A stretch of DNA of 64,000 nt from Tenacibaculum piscium (GCF_021390715.1 NZ_JAJGWT010000003.1:186001-250000), one strand, 5' to 3'; counted from the stretch's first letter, positions 33,380 to 43,828 are shown. Numbers and translations: made by a program. The notes: generated by a model from the letters alone, not told the origin.

Positions 33380-34309
33380 CTAGCTGTTTTTTTGTACTGC
33401 TTGAATAAAAATATCGTTGGCAGTTGGTATTAATTCTACAAAATGTTGCACTTGTCCTTGGGTGGTTAAAAATGCTAACAAATCGTTTGCAGAATTATTT
33501 TTTGTTAGTTGTACTTTTAATTTTAAGCCGTCATTTAACAGTTTAAAATCGGCAGGAAAAACCTTAAAATTTTGTTTTAGTTTTGCTTCGACTTCCGATG
33601 GATTTTGAGTTTCTAATCCAATTTGAAAAGTATTGGTTCTAAATTGACGTTTGATATCGTGTAATTTTCCATCTAATATTTTATTTGATTGATGAATTAA
33701 GGCAATTTCATCGCACATTTCTTCGACAGATTCCATTCTGTGGGTTGAAAAAATAATCGTTGCCCCTTCGTCTCTCAATTGTAAAATTTCTTTGGCGATT
33801 AATTGGGCATTTATCGGATCGAAACCAGAGAAAGGTTCATCAAAAATTAACAATTTAGGCTGATGCAATACTGTAACAATAAATTGTACTTTTTGCGCCA
33901 TTCCTTTTGATAATTCTTCTAATTTTTTATTCCACCAACTGCTAATTTCAAATTTATCGAACCAATATTTAAGGCGTTTTTTAGCTTCGGATTTACTCAT
34001 TCCTTTGAGTTGTGCCAAGTACAAAGCTTGTTCGCCTACTTTCATTGATTTATATAAACCACGTTCTTCGGGTAAATATCCGATATTTTCTATATGATGC
34101 GGGGCTAATTTTTCGCCATCTAAAATTACTTCACCGCTATCGGGCATCGTTATTTGATTGATGATTCTAATTAAGGATGTTTTTCCTGCTCCATTAGGAC
34201 CGAGTAAACCGAACACACTTCCTTTCTCGATACTAAGTGATACATTATTTAACGCAGTATAATCGCCATAACGTTTGACTACATTTTTAATTTCTAATAA
34301 ATTACTCAT
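33380..34309 (-). CDS. ABC transporter ATPase (NatA-like)
   Basis: The 309-aa ATPase has Walker A GPNGAGKTSL, signature LSKGMAQKVQ and Walker B LLIFDEPFSGFDP, with the D-loop and H-motif STHRMES. A C-terminal DUF4162-like domain (about 220-300) follows, as in NatA-type proteins. It energises the permease gene 4 bp downstream. Family-level confidence is high; substrate unknown. Confidence 0.92.
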   Translation of the reverse strand: MSNLLEIKNVVKRYGDYTALNNVSLSIEKGSVFGLLGPNGAGKTSLIRIINQITMPDSGEVILDGEKLAPHHIENIGYLPEERGLYKSMKVGEQALYLAQLKGMSKSEAKKRLKYWFDKFEISSWWNKKLEELSKGMAQKVQFIVTVLHQPKLLIFDEPFSGFDPINAQLIAKEILQLRDEGATIIFSTHRMESVEEMCDEIALIHQSNKILDGKLHDIKRQFRTNTFQIGLETQNPSEVEAKLKQNFKVFPADFKLLNDGLKLKVQLTKNNSANDLLAFLTTQGQVQHFVELIPTANDIFIQAVQKNS

Positions 34310-34500
34310 TCTTTTTATAGTTGATTTTTTTGATGATTTTTTTAATAGTTTTTGATGATTTTACAATATATAAAAGTTGTATTTTAAAAGCTAGTAACAC
34401 AAACTTACATCTTTTTATACGGATTAGTCATAACTTTATAGTAAACGTTACAGTAAAGTTTCGACTAAAGTTTACAGTTTAAATAAATGTTAAATTTACT

Positions 34501-34540
34501 ATGCGTGCATAACTTTTAGTGTAAAATACTATGCACGCAT
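34501..34540. promoter_or_regulatory. Candidate MarR operator pair
   Basis: ATGCGTGCAT (34501-34510) and its exact complement ATGCACGCAT (34531-34540) lie 30 bp apart centre to centre. Each half is itself nearly palindromic. They lie just upstream of the marR -7 box, and the right half overlaps where the -33 region would be. Confidence 0.65.
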
Positions 34541-34552
34541 AATAAATTTCTG

Positions 34553-34560
34553 TATCTTTG
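34553..34560 (+). promoter_or_regulatory. -7 promoter element of marR (near-leaderless mRNA)
   Basis: TATCTTTG ends 7 bp before the ATG at 34568. With start sites typically 5-7 nt downstream, the mRNA would have almost no leader. Confidence 0.6.
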
Positions 34561-34567
34561 GACGAAC

Positions 34568-35026
34568 ATGGATAAAAATAAATCAATCGATCATCAACTA
34601 AGAGCCACTTGGCAAGCGGTTGCAAAAATGTACAATGAACAAGCTGCAAAGCATGACAGTACTATGGCAACAGCTTTTGTTTTGTTAAATATCGATTTTG
34701 AAACAGGAACTCCTTCTACCGCATTAGGTCCTTTAATGGGTATGGAACCCACTAGCCTTTCTCGTTTACTAAAAACAATGGAAGATAAAGGTATTATCTG
34801 CAGAGAAAAAAACCCAAATGACGGAAGAAGTGTTATTATTAAATTGACAGCTTACGGTAAAGAAATGCGCGAAATATCAAAAGGACACGTATATCAATTT
34901 AATAATCAAGTTAAAAAACATCTTACGGAAGAAGAATTAAACCTTTTTTTTAAAGTAACAACAACCATAAATAAACTTATTACAGAAAAGAAAGTGTATA
35001 TTGATAGCATCAAAAAAACTGTATAA
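34568..35026 (+). CDS. MarR-family transcriptional regulator of the fad operon
   Basis: The 152-aa winged-helix protein has MarR helices (MATAFVLLNIDF, SLSRLLKTMEDKGIICREKNPNDGRS, the wing in NDGRSVIIKLTAYG). It is 14 bp upstream of the beta-oxidation genes in the same direction and probably represses its own operon in response to acyl-CoA or a related ligand. The operator candidate at 34501-34540 overlaps its promoter. Confidence 0.88.
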   Translation: MDKNKSIDHQLRATWQAVAKMYNEQAAKHDSTMATAFVLLNIDFETGTPSTALGPLMGMEPTSLSRLLKTMEDKGIICREKNPNDGRSVIIKLTAYGKEMREISKGHVYQFNNQVKKHLTEEELNLFFKVTTTINKLITEKKVYIDSIKKTV

Positions 35027-35040
35027 AAACCTAAAAACAA

Positions 35041-37446
35041 ATGACAAGAAGAATTAAAAAAGTAGCAATTATCGGTTCGGGGATTATGGGAAGCGGTATT
35101 GCATGTCATTTTGCCAACATTGGCGTTGAAGTCTTATTATTAGACATCGTTCCTAGAGAACTTAACGACAAAGAAAAAGCAAAAGGACTTACGTTAGAAG
35201 ACAAAGCTGTTCGTAATCGTTTGGTTAATGACGCTTTAACGGCTTCTTTAAAATCGAAACCATCGCCAATTTATGCTCAAAAATTTGCTAGTAGAATTAC
35301 CACTGGTAATTTAGAAGACGATATTGCAAAAGTTGCTGATGTTGATTGGATTATGGAAGTTGTTGTAGAACGATTAGATATTAAAAAAATCGTTTTTGAA
35401 AAATTAGAAAAATACCGTACTCCTGGTACCATTATTTCATCTAATACTTCAGGAATTCCTATCAAATTTATGAACGAAGGAAGAAGTGAAGATTTTCAAA
35501 AGCATTTTGCGGTAACTCACTTTTTTAATCCTCCACGTTATTTAAAATTATTTGAAGTTGTTCCTGGTCCTGATTGTAAACAAGAAGTTACTGATTTCTT
35601 AATGGATTATGGTTCTAAATTTTTAGGAAAAACGTCTGTTTTAGCGAAAGATACGCCTGCTTTTATTGGAAATAGAATTGGAATCTTCGGAATTCAATCT
35701 TTATTTCATCAAGTAAAAGAATTAGGTTTAACCGTTGAAGAAGTTGATAAATTAACAGGTCCTGTAATTGGTCGTCCAAAATCGGCAACTTTTAGAACTG
35801 TTGATGTTGTTGGTTTAGATACTTTAGTGCATGTTGCAAACGGTATTTACGAAAACTGCCCGAACGACGAAGCACACGATTTATTCAAATTGCCAAGTTT
35901 CATCAATACCATGATGGAAAATAAATGGTTAGGAAGTAAAACAAAACAAGGTTTTTATAAAAAAGTAGTAAACGCCGAAGGGAAAAAAGAAATTTTAACC
36001 TTAGATTTAGATACGATGGAATATCGTGCTTCAAAACGTGCGAAATTTGCTACTTTAGAATTAACAAAAACAATAGACAAACCAATTGACAGATTTAAAG
36101 TGTTAGTTGGCGGAAAAGATAAAGCGGGAGAATTTTACCGTAAAAACTTCGCAGCAATGTTTGCGTATGTTCAAAATAGAATTCCAGAAATTTCTGATGA
36201 ATTATATAAAATTGACGATGCCATGAAAGCTGGTTTCGGTTGGGAAAATGGTCCTTTCGAAATTTGGGATGCCGTTGGTATCGAAAAAGGTATCGAATTA
36301 ATGAAAGCCGAAGGAAACCAACCTGCTGCTTGGATTAGCGAAATGGTTGCAAATGGGCAAAAATCTTTTTACACGATTAAAGAAGGCGCAACGTATTTTT
36401 ATGATGTTCCTAGTAAAACTCAAACTAAAAAACCAGGACAAGATGCATTTATCATTTTAGATAATATCAGAAAAACTACCGAAGTATTTAAAAACTCAGG
36501 TGTTGTTATTGAAGATTTAGGTGACGGTATTTTAAACTGTGAATTTCAATCTAAAATGAACACTATTGGTGGTGATGTTTTAACAGGATTAAACAAAGCG
36601 ATTGATTTAGCAGAAAAAGATTTTCAAGGATTAGTTGTTGGAAATCAAGGAGCAAATTTCTCCGTTGGAGCAAATATCGGAATGATATTTATGATGGCTG
36701 TTGAGCAAGAATATGACGAATTAAACATGGCTATCAAGTATTTTCAGGATACGATGATGCGTATGCGTTATTCTTCAATTCCTACAATTGCAGCACCTCA
36801 CGGAATGTCTTTAGGTGGTGGATGTGAATTATCATTACATGCTGATAAAGTTGTTGCTGCTGCTGAAACCTATATGGGGCTAGTAGAATTTGGTGTTGGA
36901 GTTATCCCTGGTGGTGGTGGTTCAAAAGAAATGGCATTGCGTGCTTCCGATACTTTCCATGCAGGAGATGTACAATTAAACGTATTACAAGAGTATTTCT
37001 TAACTATTGGTATGGCTAAAGTAAGTACTTCGGCACACGAAGCTTTCGATTTAGGCTTATTACAAAAAGGAAAAGATGTTGTTGTTGTAAATAGAGAGCG
37101 TCAAATTGCACAAGCTAAAAAACACGCCGTATTAATGGCGGAAGCTGGTTATACACAACCGGCACTTCGTAAAGATGTATTAGTTTTAGGAAAACAAGCC
37201 TTAGGTGCATTTATGGTAGCTACGGATTCTATGCATGCTAGTAGATTTATATCTGAACACGATCAAAAAATTGCCAACAAATTAGCATATGTAATGGCTG
37301 GTGGAGATTTATCAGAACCTACAAGAGTTTCTGAACAGTATTTATTAAACCTAGAGCGTGAAGCATTTTTAAGTTTAACAACCGAGCGTAAATCGTTAGA
37401 ACGTATTCAGCAAATGTTGAAAACAGGAAAACCATTACGTAACTAG
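35041..37446 (+). CDS. 3-hydroxyacyl-CoA dehydrogenase / enoyl-CoA hydratase fusion (FadN/FadJ-like)
   Basis: The protein is 801 aa. The N-terminal half is a 3-hydroxyacyl-CoA dehydrogenase with NAD-binding IGSGIMGSGIACHFANIG (about residues 10-27) and HFFNPPRYLKLFEVV. The C-terminal half is a crotonase with PHGMSLGGGCELSLHAD and FGVGVIPGGGGSKEM. The order (HCDH first, hydratase last) is that of Bacillus FadN, not E. coli FadB. It performs steps 2 and 3 of beta-oxidation, with the next genes giving thiolysis and dehydrogenation. Confidence 0.93.
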   Translation: MTRRIKKVAIIGSGIMGSGIACHFANIGVEVLLLDIVPRELNDKEKAKGLTLEDKAVRNRLVNDALTASLKSKPSPIYAQKFASRITTGNLEDDIAKVADVDWIMEVVVERLDIKKIVFEKLEKYRTPGTIISSNTSGIPIKFMNEGRSEDFQKHFAVTHFFNPPRYLKLFEVVPGPDCKQEVTDFLMDYGSKFLGKTSVLAKDTPAFIGNRIGIFGIQSLFHQVKELGLTVEEVDKLTGPVIGRPKSATFRTVDVVGLDTLVHVANGIYENCPNDEAHDLFKLPSFINTMMENKWLGSKTKQGFYKKVVNAEGKKEILTLDLDTMEYRASKRAKFATLELTKTIDKPIDRFKVLVGGKDKAGEFYRKNFAAMFAYVQNRIPEISDELYKIDDAMKAGFGWENGPFEIWDAVGIEKGIELMKAEGNQPAAWISEMVANGQKSFYTIKEGATYFYDVPSKTQTKKPGQDAFIILDNIRKTTEVFKNSGVVIEDLGDGILNCEFQSKMNTIGGDVLTGLNKAIDLAEKDFQGLVVGNQGANFSVGANIGMIFMMAVEQEYDELNMAIKYFQDTMMRMRYSSIPTIAAPHGMSLGGGCELSLHADKVVAAAETYMGLVEFGVGVIPGGGGSKEMALRASDTFHAGDVQLNVLQEYFLTIGMAKVSTSAHEAFDLGLLQKGKDVVVVNRERQIAQAKKHAVLMAEAGYTQPALRKDVLVLGKQALGAFMVATDSMHASRFISEHDQKIANKLAYVMAGGDLSEPTRVSEQYLLNLEREAFLSLTTERKSLERIQQMLKTGKPLRN

Positions 37447-37473
37447 ACTTCACCCTAAAACATCAGAAGAAAA

Positions 37474-38664
37474 ATGAAAACAGCATATATAGTACAAGGA
37501 TATAGAACCGCTATTGGAAAATCAAAAAAAGGGGTATTTCGCTTTAAAAGAGCCGATGAATTAGCGGCAGAAACCATCCAATATTTGATGGAAAATTTAC
37601 CCGATTTCGACAAAACTCGTATTGACGATGTTATTGTTGGTAACGCAATGCCTGAAGGTTCGCAAGGATTAAATATGGCACGTTTAATCTCTTTAATGGG
37701 ATTAAAAATTGATGACGTTCCTGGAGTAACCGTAAATCGTTTTTGTTCATCAGGATTAGAAACTATTGGTATGGCAGTAGCTAAAATACAGTCAGGAATG
37801 GCAGAATGTATTATCGCTGGTGGTGCTGAAAGCATGAGTTCTGTACCAATGACAGGTTTTAAACCAGAATTAAACTACGATTTAGTTGCCGATGGGCATG
37901 CAGATTATTATTGGGGAATGGGAAATACTGCGGAAGCGGTTGCTGAAAAGTATAATATTTCTCGTGAAGACCAAGATGAATTTGCCTTAAACTCACATTT
38001 AAAAGCATTAAGAGCGCAAGCTGAAAATCGTTTTCAAGATCAAATAGTGCCGATTGAAGTTGAAGAAACTTATGTTGATTCGAACGGAAAAAAAGCCACT
38101 AGAAAATATACGGTAACAAAAGATGAAGGACCTCGTAAAGGTTCAAATATTGCTGGTTTAGAGCGTTTACGCCCTGTATTTGCTACCAACGGAAGTGTTA
38201 CTGCAGGTAACTCATCGCAAACAAGTGATGGAGCAGCATTTGTAATGGTAATGAGTGAAGATATGGTGAAAGAATTAAACATCAAACCAATTGCTCGTAT
38301 GGTAAGTTATGCCGCCGCTGGTGTACCGCCTAGAATTATGGGAATTGGTCCTGTTGCAGCTATTCCAAAAGCATTAAAACAAGCAGGATTAAAACAAGAA
38401 GACATCAGTTTAATTGAATTGAACGAAGCTTTTGCTTCTCAATCATTAGCCGTAATTCGTGAATTAGGATTGGATGCAGACATCATCAATGTAAATGGTG
38501 GTGCAATTGCTTTAGGACATCCTTTAGGTTGTACAGGTGCTAAATTATCTGTTCAATTATTTGATGAAATGCGCAAGCGTAACATGCAAGGAAAATACGG
38601 AATGGTAACCATGTGCGTAGGTACAGGGCAAGGTGCTGCTGGTATTTTCGAATTCTTAAACTAA
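37474..38664 (+). CDS. Acetyl-CoA acyltransferase (3-ketoacyl-CoA thiolase, FadA-like)
   Basis: The 396-aa thiolase has catalytic Cys in [14 protein letters not shown] (about residue 90), then [23 protein letters not shown] (His) and [10 protein letters not shown] (Cys). It cleaves 3-ketoacyl-CoA to acetyl-CoA and a shortened acyl-CoA. It lies 27 bp after the fadN-like gene and 23 bp before the acyl-CoA dehydrogenase, in the same order as Bacillus fadNAE. Confidence 0.95.
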   Translation: MKTAYIVQGYRTAIGKSKKGVFRFKRADELAAETIQYLMENLPDFDKTRIDDVIVGNAMPEGSQGLNMARLISLMGLKIDDVPGVTVNRFCSSGLETIGMAVAKIQSGMAECIIAGGAESMSSVPMTGFKPELNYDLVADGHADYYWGMGNTAEAVAEKYNISREDQDEFALNSHLKALRAQAENRFQDQIVPIEVEETYVDSNGKKATRKYTVTKDEGPRKGSNIAGLERLRPVFATNGSVTAGNSSQTSDGAAFVMVMSEDMVKELNIKPIARMVSYAAAGVPPRIMGIGPVAAIPKALKQAGLKQEDISLIELNEAFASQSLAVIRELGLDADIINVNGGAIALGHPLGCTGAKLSVQLFDEMRKRNMQGKYGMVTMCVGTGQGAAGIFEFLN

Positions 38665-38687
38665 ACTAACAATTAAAACAAAACAAA

Positions 38688-40484
38688 ATGGCAGATTTAT
38701 TAAGAGGAGGTCAATTCCTTGTTAGAGAAACAAAGTGTGAAGACGTTTTTACTCCTGAAGATTTTACCGAAGAGCAAAAAATGATGAAAGAAGCGGTTAT
38801 GGAATTTAATGACCGTGAAATTATGCCTCATAAAGCTCGTTTTGAAGCAAAAGACTATGCATTAACACAAGAAGTAATGGGAAAAGCTGGAGAATTAGGT
38901 TTCTTAGGCGTTTCTGTTCCTGAAGCTTATGGCGGATTAGGAATGGGATTCGTTTCAACCATGCTAACGTGTGATTATATTTCAAGCGGAACAGGTTCTT
39001 TTAGTACTGCTTTCGGAGCGCACACAGGTATTGGAACAATGCCAATTACTTTATATGGAACAGAAGCTCAAAAACAAAAATATGTTCCAAAATTAGCAAC
39101 AGGTGAATGGTTTGGTTCGTACTGTTTAACAGAACCAGGTGCTGGTTCTGATGCTAATTCAGGAAAAACAACTGCGACATTATCGGAAGATGGAACGCAT
39201 TATAAATTAAACGGGCAAAAAATGTGGATTTCAAACGCAGGTTTTTGTAATTTAATGATTGTATTTGCTCGTATTGAAGATGATAAAAACATTACTGGTT
39301 TTATTGTTGAATATGACAAAGACAATAACAATGGTATTATTTTAGGTGAAGAAGAACACAAATTAGGAATCCGTGCTTCTTCAACTCGTCAGGTATTTTA
39401 CAATGACACGATTGTGCCGATTGAAAATATGCTATCAGCAAGAGGAAATGGTTTTAAAATCGCCATGAATGCCTTAAATATTGGTCGTATTAAATTAGCC
39501 GCTGCTTGTTTAGATTCTCAAAGAAGAATTACAAGTATCGCAATTAATTACGCCAACGAACGTAAGCAATTTAAAACTTCAATTTCAGAATTTGGAGCTA
39601 TCAAAATGAAATTAGCAGAAATGGCTACCAATGCGTATGTGGGAGAATCTGCATCGTATAGAGCCGCTAAAAATATTGAAGATAGAATTGCGTTACGTGA
39701 AGCGGAAGGAAATACGCATCAAGAAGCGGAATTAAAAGGTGTGGAAGAATATGCTATTGAATGTTCTATTTTAAAAGTGGCTGTTTCTGAAGATGTACAA
39801 GCGTGTGCTGACGAAGGAATTCAAATTTTTGGTGGAATGGGATTCTCTGAAGAAACTCCTATGGAATCGGCTTGGAGAGATGCGCGTATTGCTCGTATTT
39901 ACGAAGGGACAAACGAAATTAACAGATTACTTTCTGTTGGAATGTTGGTTAAAAAAGCCATGAAAGGTCATGTAGATTTATTAAATCCTGCAATGGCTGT
40001 TGGCGAAGAATTATTAGGTATTCCTTCTTTTGATACGCCTGATTATTCTGAATTATTTGCGGAAGAAAAAGAAATGGTTGCTAAATTAAAGAAAGTTTTC
40101 TTGATGGTTGCCGGATCTGCAATTCAAAAATTTGGTCCAGAATTAGAGCAGCACCAACAATTATTAACGGCTGCTTCTAATATTTTAATTGAAACTTATA
40201 TGGCAGAATCTGCTATTTTGAGAACTGAAAAGAATGCTAAACGTTTTGGTAAAGATTCTCAAAAAGAACAGATTGCAATGACGCAATTATATTTATATAA
40301 TGCGGTAGATATTATTATCAAAAATGCTAAAGAAGGAATTGTTTCTTTTGCTGAAGGTGATGAACAACGCATGATGTTAATGGGCTTAAAACGTTTTACA
40401 AAATACGCAAATCAGCCAAACGTAATCGGATTACGTAATATGATTGCAGAAAAATTAAAAGCAGAAAATAAATACTGTTTCTAG
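38688..40484 (+). CDS. Acyl-CoA dehydrogenase, VLCAD/FadE-like
   Basis: At 598 aa it is longer than a standard ACAD. An ordinary ACAD core (about residues 30-430, with CLTEPGAGSDANS, KMWISNAGF and the base motif IYEGTNEI) is followed by a C-terminal helical extension (about 430-598) as in very-long-chain enzymes. The Glu of YEGT is present, unlike the enzyme at 4.2 kb. It performs the first step of beta-oxidation; the operon ends in a terminator at about 40.55 kb. Confidence 0.92.
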   Translation: MADLLRGGQFLVRETKCEDVFTPEDFTEEQKMMKEAVMEFNDREIMPHKARFEAKDYALTQEVMGKAGELGFLGVSVPEAYGGLGMGFVSTMLTCDYISSGTGSFSTAFGAHTGIGTMPITLYGTEAQKQKYVPKLATGEWFGSYCLTEPGAGSDANSGKTTATLSEDGTHYKLNGQKMWISNAGFCNLMIVFARIEDDKNITGFIVEYDKDNNNGIILGEEEHKLGIRASSTRQVFYNDTIVPIENMLSARGNGFKIAMNALNIGRIKLAAACLDSQRRITSIAINYANERKQFKTSISEFGAIKMKLAEMATNAYVGESASYRAAKNIEDRIALREAEGNTHQEAELKGVEEYAIECSILKVAVSEDVQACADEGIQIFGGMGFSEETPMESAWRDARIARIYEGTNEINRLLSVGMLVKKAMKGHVDLLNPAMAVGEELLGIPSFDTPDYSELFAEEKEMVAKLKKVFLMVAGSAIQKFGPELEQHQQLLTAASNILIETYMAESAILRTEKNAKRFGKDSQKEQIAMTQLYLYNAVDIIIKNAKEGIVSFAEGDEQRMMLMGLKRFTKYANQPNVIGLRNMIAEKLKAENKYCF

Positions 40485-40549
40485 GAAAATATTAAAAAAA
40501 TCTTCTTTAACTTTTCATAATGGGTTTTAGAATTTAGTTGTTTGTTTAG

Positions 40550-40584
40550 AAGGTTGTCAAATTAATTTTTGACAACCTTTTTTT
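40550..40584 (+). terminator. Terminator of the fad operon
   Basis: AAGGTTGTCAA (40550-40560) and TTGACAACCTT (40569-40579) pair over 11 bp, followed by a T-run. Confidence 0.8.
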
Positions 40585-40638
40585 ATTCATCATTAATTTA
40601 ATAAATTAACAAACAATAATTTTTTACAAAAACAATCC

Positions 40639-41778
40639 ATGCAAATTACAACAAACTTTGATGCTGGTAATATTACCGTAGTATCGCAACAAGAAAACAC
40701 GACACAATTAAAAATACGTAAAGACACCAACTCTCATTTTTTTCAATGGTTTAATTTCAAAATTACCGATGTTATTGTAGGAGAAACCTATAATTTCTGT
40801 ATTGAAAATGCCAGCGAAAGTGCTTTTGCCGATGGTTGGGAAGATTATAAAACAACGGCTTCTTACGATGCTAAAAATTGGTTTCGTTTACAAAACACCG
40901 AATATAAAAACGGCAAACTTTACTTTAGCATTACGCCAACTCAAACCGAGGTTGATTTTGCCTATTTTACGCCTTTTACTTACCAGCAACATCTTAATTT
41001 AGTAGCAATCGCAACTAAAAGCCCTTTATGTACAACCACTATTTTAGGCGAAACCATCAATAAAAAACCTATTGAATTATTACAATTCGGAACTTCTAGT
41101 GCCGATAAAAAGAATATCTGGATTATTGCACGTCAGCATCCTGGGGAAAGTATGGCGGAGTGGTTTATCAAAGGAATTGTGGATCGTTTTGTTGCTGAAA
41201 ATATTTCTGAGGATACAACGATTGAAAAATTAGTAGAAACTTGCTGTTTTTATATCATTCCGAACATGAATATTGATGGAAGTATTGCAGGAAACTTGCG
41301 TGTAAACACCTTAGGAATTAATTATAATAGGGTTTGGGAAAACCCGAATAAAGCTACTGAGCCAGAGGTTTATTATTGCAAACAAAAAATGCAAGAAACA
41401 GGTTTAGATTTTTTATTAGATGTTCATGGCGATGAAGCAATTCCTTATAATTTTGTAACCAGTTTACAAGGAATACCAAGCATTACTGATAAAATTTTAT
41501 CCGAAGAAATTCGTTTTAAAAAGGAATGGATGTCGGTAAATCCTGAATTTCAAGATGTGTATAAATACGAAAACAGCGCACCAAATAAAGCAAATTTAGC
41601 AGTTTGTTCGAATCAAATTGGTGAACTTTTTAAAACACTTTCTTTTACCTTAGAAATGCCTTTTAAAGACAACAACGATCTTCCTGATGCCGAAAAAGAA
41701 TGGTCGGGTGAACGTTCGGAAGTTTTAGGTGCTTCTTTTTTAACAGCTTTAGAAGGATTTTTATCAGAAACAAAATAA
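40639..41778 (+). CDS. M14-family zinc carboxypeptidase (CCP/agbl-like)
   Basis: The 379-aa protein has an N-terminal beta domain (about residues 1-120) followed by a metallocarboxypeptidase domain with the HPGES zinc motif (about 166-170), NMNIDGS and LDVHGDEA. The overall layout resembles the M14 cytosolic carboxypeptidase-like family. No signal peptide was seen, so it is probably cytoplasmic; its substrate (side-chain or C-terminal glutamates in eukaryotes) is unknown in bacteria. It is followed after 30 bp by an unknown gene. Confidence 0.85.
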   Translation: MQITTNFDAGNITVVSQQENTTQLKIRKDTNSHFFQWFNFKITDVIVGETYNFCIENASESAFADGWEDYKTTASYDAKNWFRLQNTEYKNGKLYFSITPTQTEVDFAYFTPFTYQQHLNLVAIATKSPLCTTTILGETINKKPIELLQFGTSSADKKNIWIIARQHPGESMAEWFIKGIVDRFVAENISEDTTIEKLVETCCFYIIPNMNIDGSIAGNLRVNTLGINYNRVWENPNKATEPEVYYCKQKMQETGLDFLLDVHGDEAIPYNFVTSLQGIPSITDKILSEEIRFKKEWMSVNPEFQDVYKYENSAPNKANLAVCSNQIGELFKTLSFTLEMPFKDNNDLPDAEKEWSGERSEVLGASFLTALEGFLSETK

Positions 41779-41808
41779 CAGAGTATCAAAATATAAATTA
41801 AAAATATA

Positions 41809-42651
41809 ATGAAATCGATTTTTAAAATAAATTTTGAAATTAATGATATTGCTAAATTAAAAGATGAATTTTTTTTTGATAAAAAATCAAATACGGCAGC
41901 AATCAGTGAAGATGATATCGCAACTATTTTATCTGAATTAACGGCATTAATTATTGATTTAAAAAAGAAACATAAAATATATCAATTTAATTATACCATT
42001 GGTTTAATCGATGAAAATAATAAAATTGATGCGCCAAAACTATTATTTACTGATGAAAGAACACTTTTTAATGAAGTGTCAAAATACAGCGCTTTAACAT
42101 CGGCAACAATTAAATATCTTGAAGCAACTGACCATGGAGAATATGATTCGAGAATTTGGGAAGATTGCGAAAACCCGTTAGGAACACAAGCTATTTTATC
42201 ATTAGTTACTAAAGATAAAAAATGGATGCCTGAATATATCGATTTTTTAAGAACCTGTGATTTAGACCACGAAGTAAATCAGGGTGGTGATATAGAAGAA
42301 CTAATTGAACAATACGGATGGTGCAAAGAAACAGCTACCCTTGCGATTGCTCGATTAATAACCTGTTGCGGGCAACATGGAAGTGACCAATTTGAAGATT
42401 TATTAGAGGCTGGTCTTTCTGATTATATTCAAGAAAATAAACAATTATTTCTTAAAAAATTGATGGAAGAATTTAAATATGCTTTAGATAGTGATAGTTG
42501 TTATTCACCAAGTTTAAATGCTTCAAAAGAAGATTATTTAAATGAATATTTTGAATATGTTGAGGTTCTTACTAGCGTGCTTGATAAAAATGATTTTGAT
42601 AAAATCAGCAAAGATTTATTAGCTATTTGGACTGATTTTAATGAATTTTGA
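41809..42651 (+). CDS. Hypothetical protein, 280 aa
   Basis: I do not recognise a domain. The protein is acidic (many Asp/Glu), lacks signal peptide or membrane spans, and has conserved-looking motifs such as EATDHGEYDSRIWEDCENPLG and ATLAIARLITCCGQHGSDQFED. The adjacent CC and helical C-terminal half suggest a soluble, all-alpha/beta protein. It may be co-transcribed with the upstream carboxypeptidase and ends at a terminator. Confidence 0.75.
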   Translation: MKSIFKINFEINDIAKLKDEFFFDKKSNTAAISEDDIATILSELTALIIDLKKKHKIYQFNYTIGLIDENNKIDAPKLLFTDERTLFNEVSKYSALTSATIKYLEATDHGEYDSRIWEDCENPLGTQAILSLVTKDKKWMPEYIDFLRTCDLDHEVNQGGDIEELIEQYGWCKETATLAIARLITCCGQHGSDQFEDLLEAGLSDYIQENKQLFLKKLMEEFKYALDSDSCYSPSLNASKEDYLNEYFEYVEVLTSVLDKNDFDKISKDLLAIWTDFNEF

Positions 42652-42666
42652 TAAGTTTTTGATAAA

Positions 42667-42701
42667 AAAAGAGCGTTTACAAAATATGTAAACGCTCTTT
42701 T
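42667..42701. terminator. Bidirectional terminator before trxB
   Basis: AAAAGAGCGTTTAC and its exact complement (42667-42680 with 42688-42701) form a 14-bp stem and a 7-nt loop, with A and T tracts outside. It serves convergent genes. Confidence 0.88.
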
Positions 42702-42737
42702 AAATTTTTATTTTTTTTTTAAAAAAAATATTGCTAT

Positions 42738-43679
42738 TTATTTTAAAGCACCTAAATAACGCTCTGCGTCTAAGGCTGCCATACATCCTGAACCCGCTGC
42801 TGTTACTGCTTGTCGGTATTCTTTATCTTGAATATCGCCCGCTGCAAAAACTCCTGGTAAATTTGTTTTAGTCGATTTTCCTTTGGTAATTAAATACCCA
42901 ACTTCATCCATATCTAAAACACCTTTAAATAAATCTGAATTTGGTTTATGTCCAATAGCGATAAAAACACCTGTTACCGAAATTTCTTTTTTCTCGTTCG
43001 TTTGATTATTAACAGCACGAACGCCTTCAACAACCTTATCTCCTAAAATTTCGTCTATTTCGGTATTGTATAATACTTCGATATTAGTTGTTTTATTCAC
43101 ACGATGTTGCATTGCTTTTGATGCTTTCATGTAATCTTTTCGAACTAATAAGGTAACTTTATTACAGATATTCGCTAAATAAGTTGCTTCTTCGGCAGCG
43201 GTATCTCCTGCTCCAACGACCACGACATCTTGTCCTTTGTAGAAAAAACCATCACAAGTAGCACATGCCGAAACTCCACCACCAATTAGGCGTTGTTCAC
43301 TTTCTAAACCTAAATATTTAGCCGTTGCTCCTGTTGAGATTATAATTGTTTCTGCTTCTATTTCAATAGATTCATCAACAATTACTTTGTGGATTCCTCC
43401 TATTTCGGTACTTAAATCAACTTTTGTAACCATTCCAAAACGAACGTCAGTTCCAAAACGTTCTGCTTGTTTTTGCAAATCATTCATCATTGCAGTTCCA
43501 TCTGTTCCATTTGGATATCCAGGAAAATTATCAACTTCTGTGGTGGTGGTTAACTGCCCTCCCATTTGCATTCCTGTGTACATTACAGGTTTCATATCTG
43601 CTCTTGCAGCGTATATTGCAGCAGTATATCCTGCTGGTCCTGAACCAATAATCAAACATTTTATTTTTTCTGCCATCAT
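42738..43679 (-). CDS. trxB: Thioredoxin reductase
   Basis: The 313-aa flavoprotein has FAD-binding GSGPAGYTAAIYAARA, the redox motif CATCDG (about residues 135-140), NADPH-binding VGAGDTAAEEATYLA and a C-terminal GDIQDKEYRQAVTAAGSG motif. It reduces thioredoxin with NADPH and probably serves the thioredoxin/peroxiredoxin set at 27 kb. Start could be either of two adjacent Met codons. Confidence 0.97.
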   Translation of the reverse strand: MMAEKIKCLIIGSGPAGYTAAIYAARADMKPVMYTGMQMGGQLTTTTEVDNFPGYPNGTDGTAMMNDLQKQAERFGTDVRFGMVTKVDLSTEIGGIHKVIVDESIEIEAETIIISTGATAKYLGLESEQRLIGGGVSACATCDGFFYKGQDVVVVGAGDTAAEEATYLANICNKVTLLVRKDYMKASKAMQHRVNKTTNIEVLYNTEIDEILGDKVVEGVRAVNNQTNEKKEISVTGVFIAIGHKPNSDLFKGVLDMDEVGYLITKGKSTKTNLPGVFAAGDIQDKEYRQAVTAAGSGCMAALDAERYLGALK

Positions 43680-43828
43680 CTATTTTTTTTGTATTACAAA
43701 TGTAATTTTTTTTGACATTTAATGTCTTTTTTTAACATCTATTTTGATAATACATTCATAATTGAAAATGATAATAGTCTCAAAATAAAATATTTTTTTA
43801 TTTTTTATTAATTTTTTTGATATTTTCT

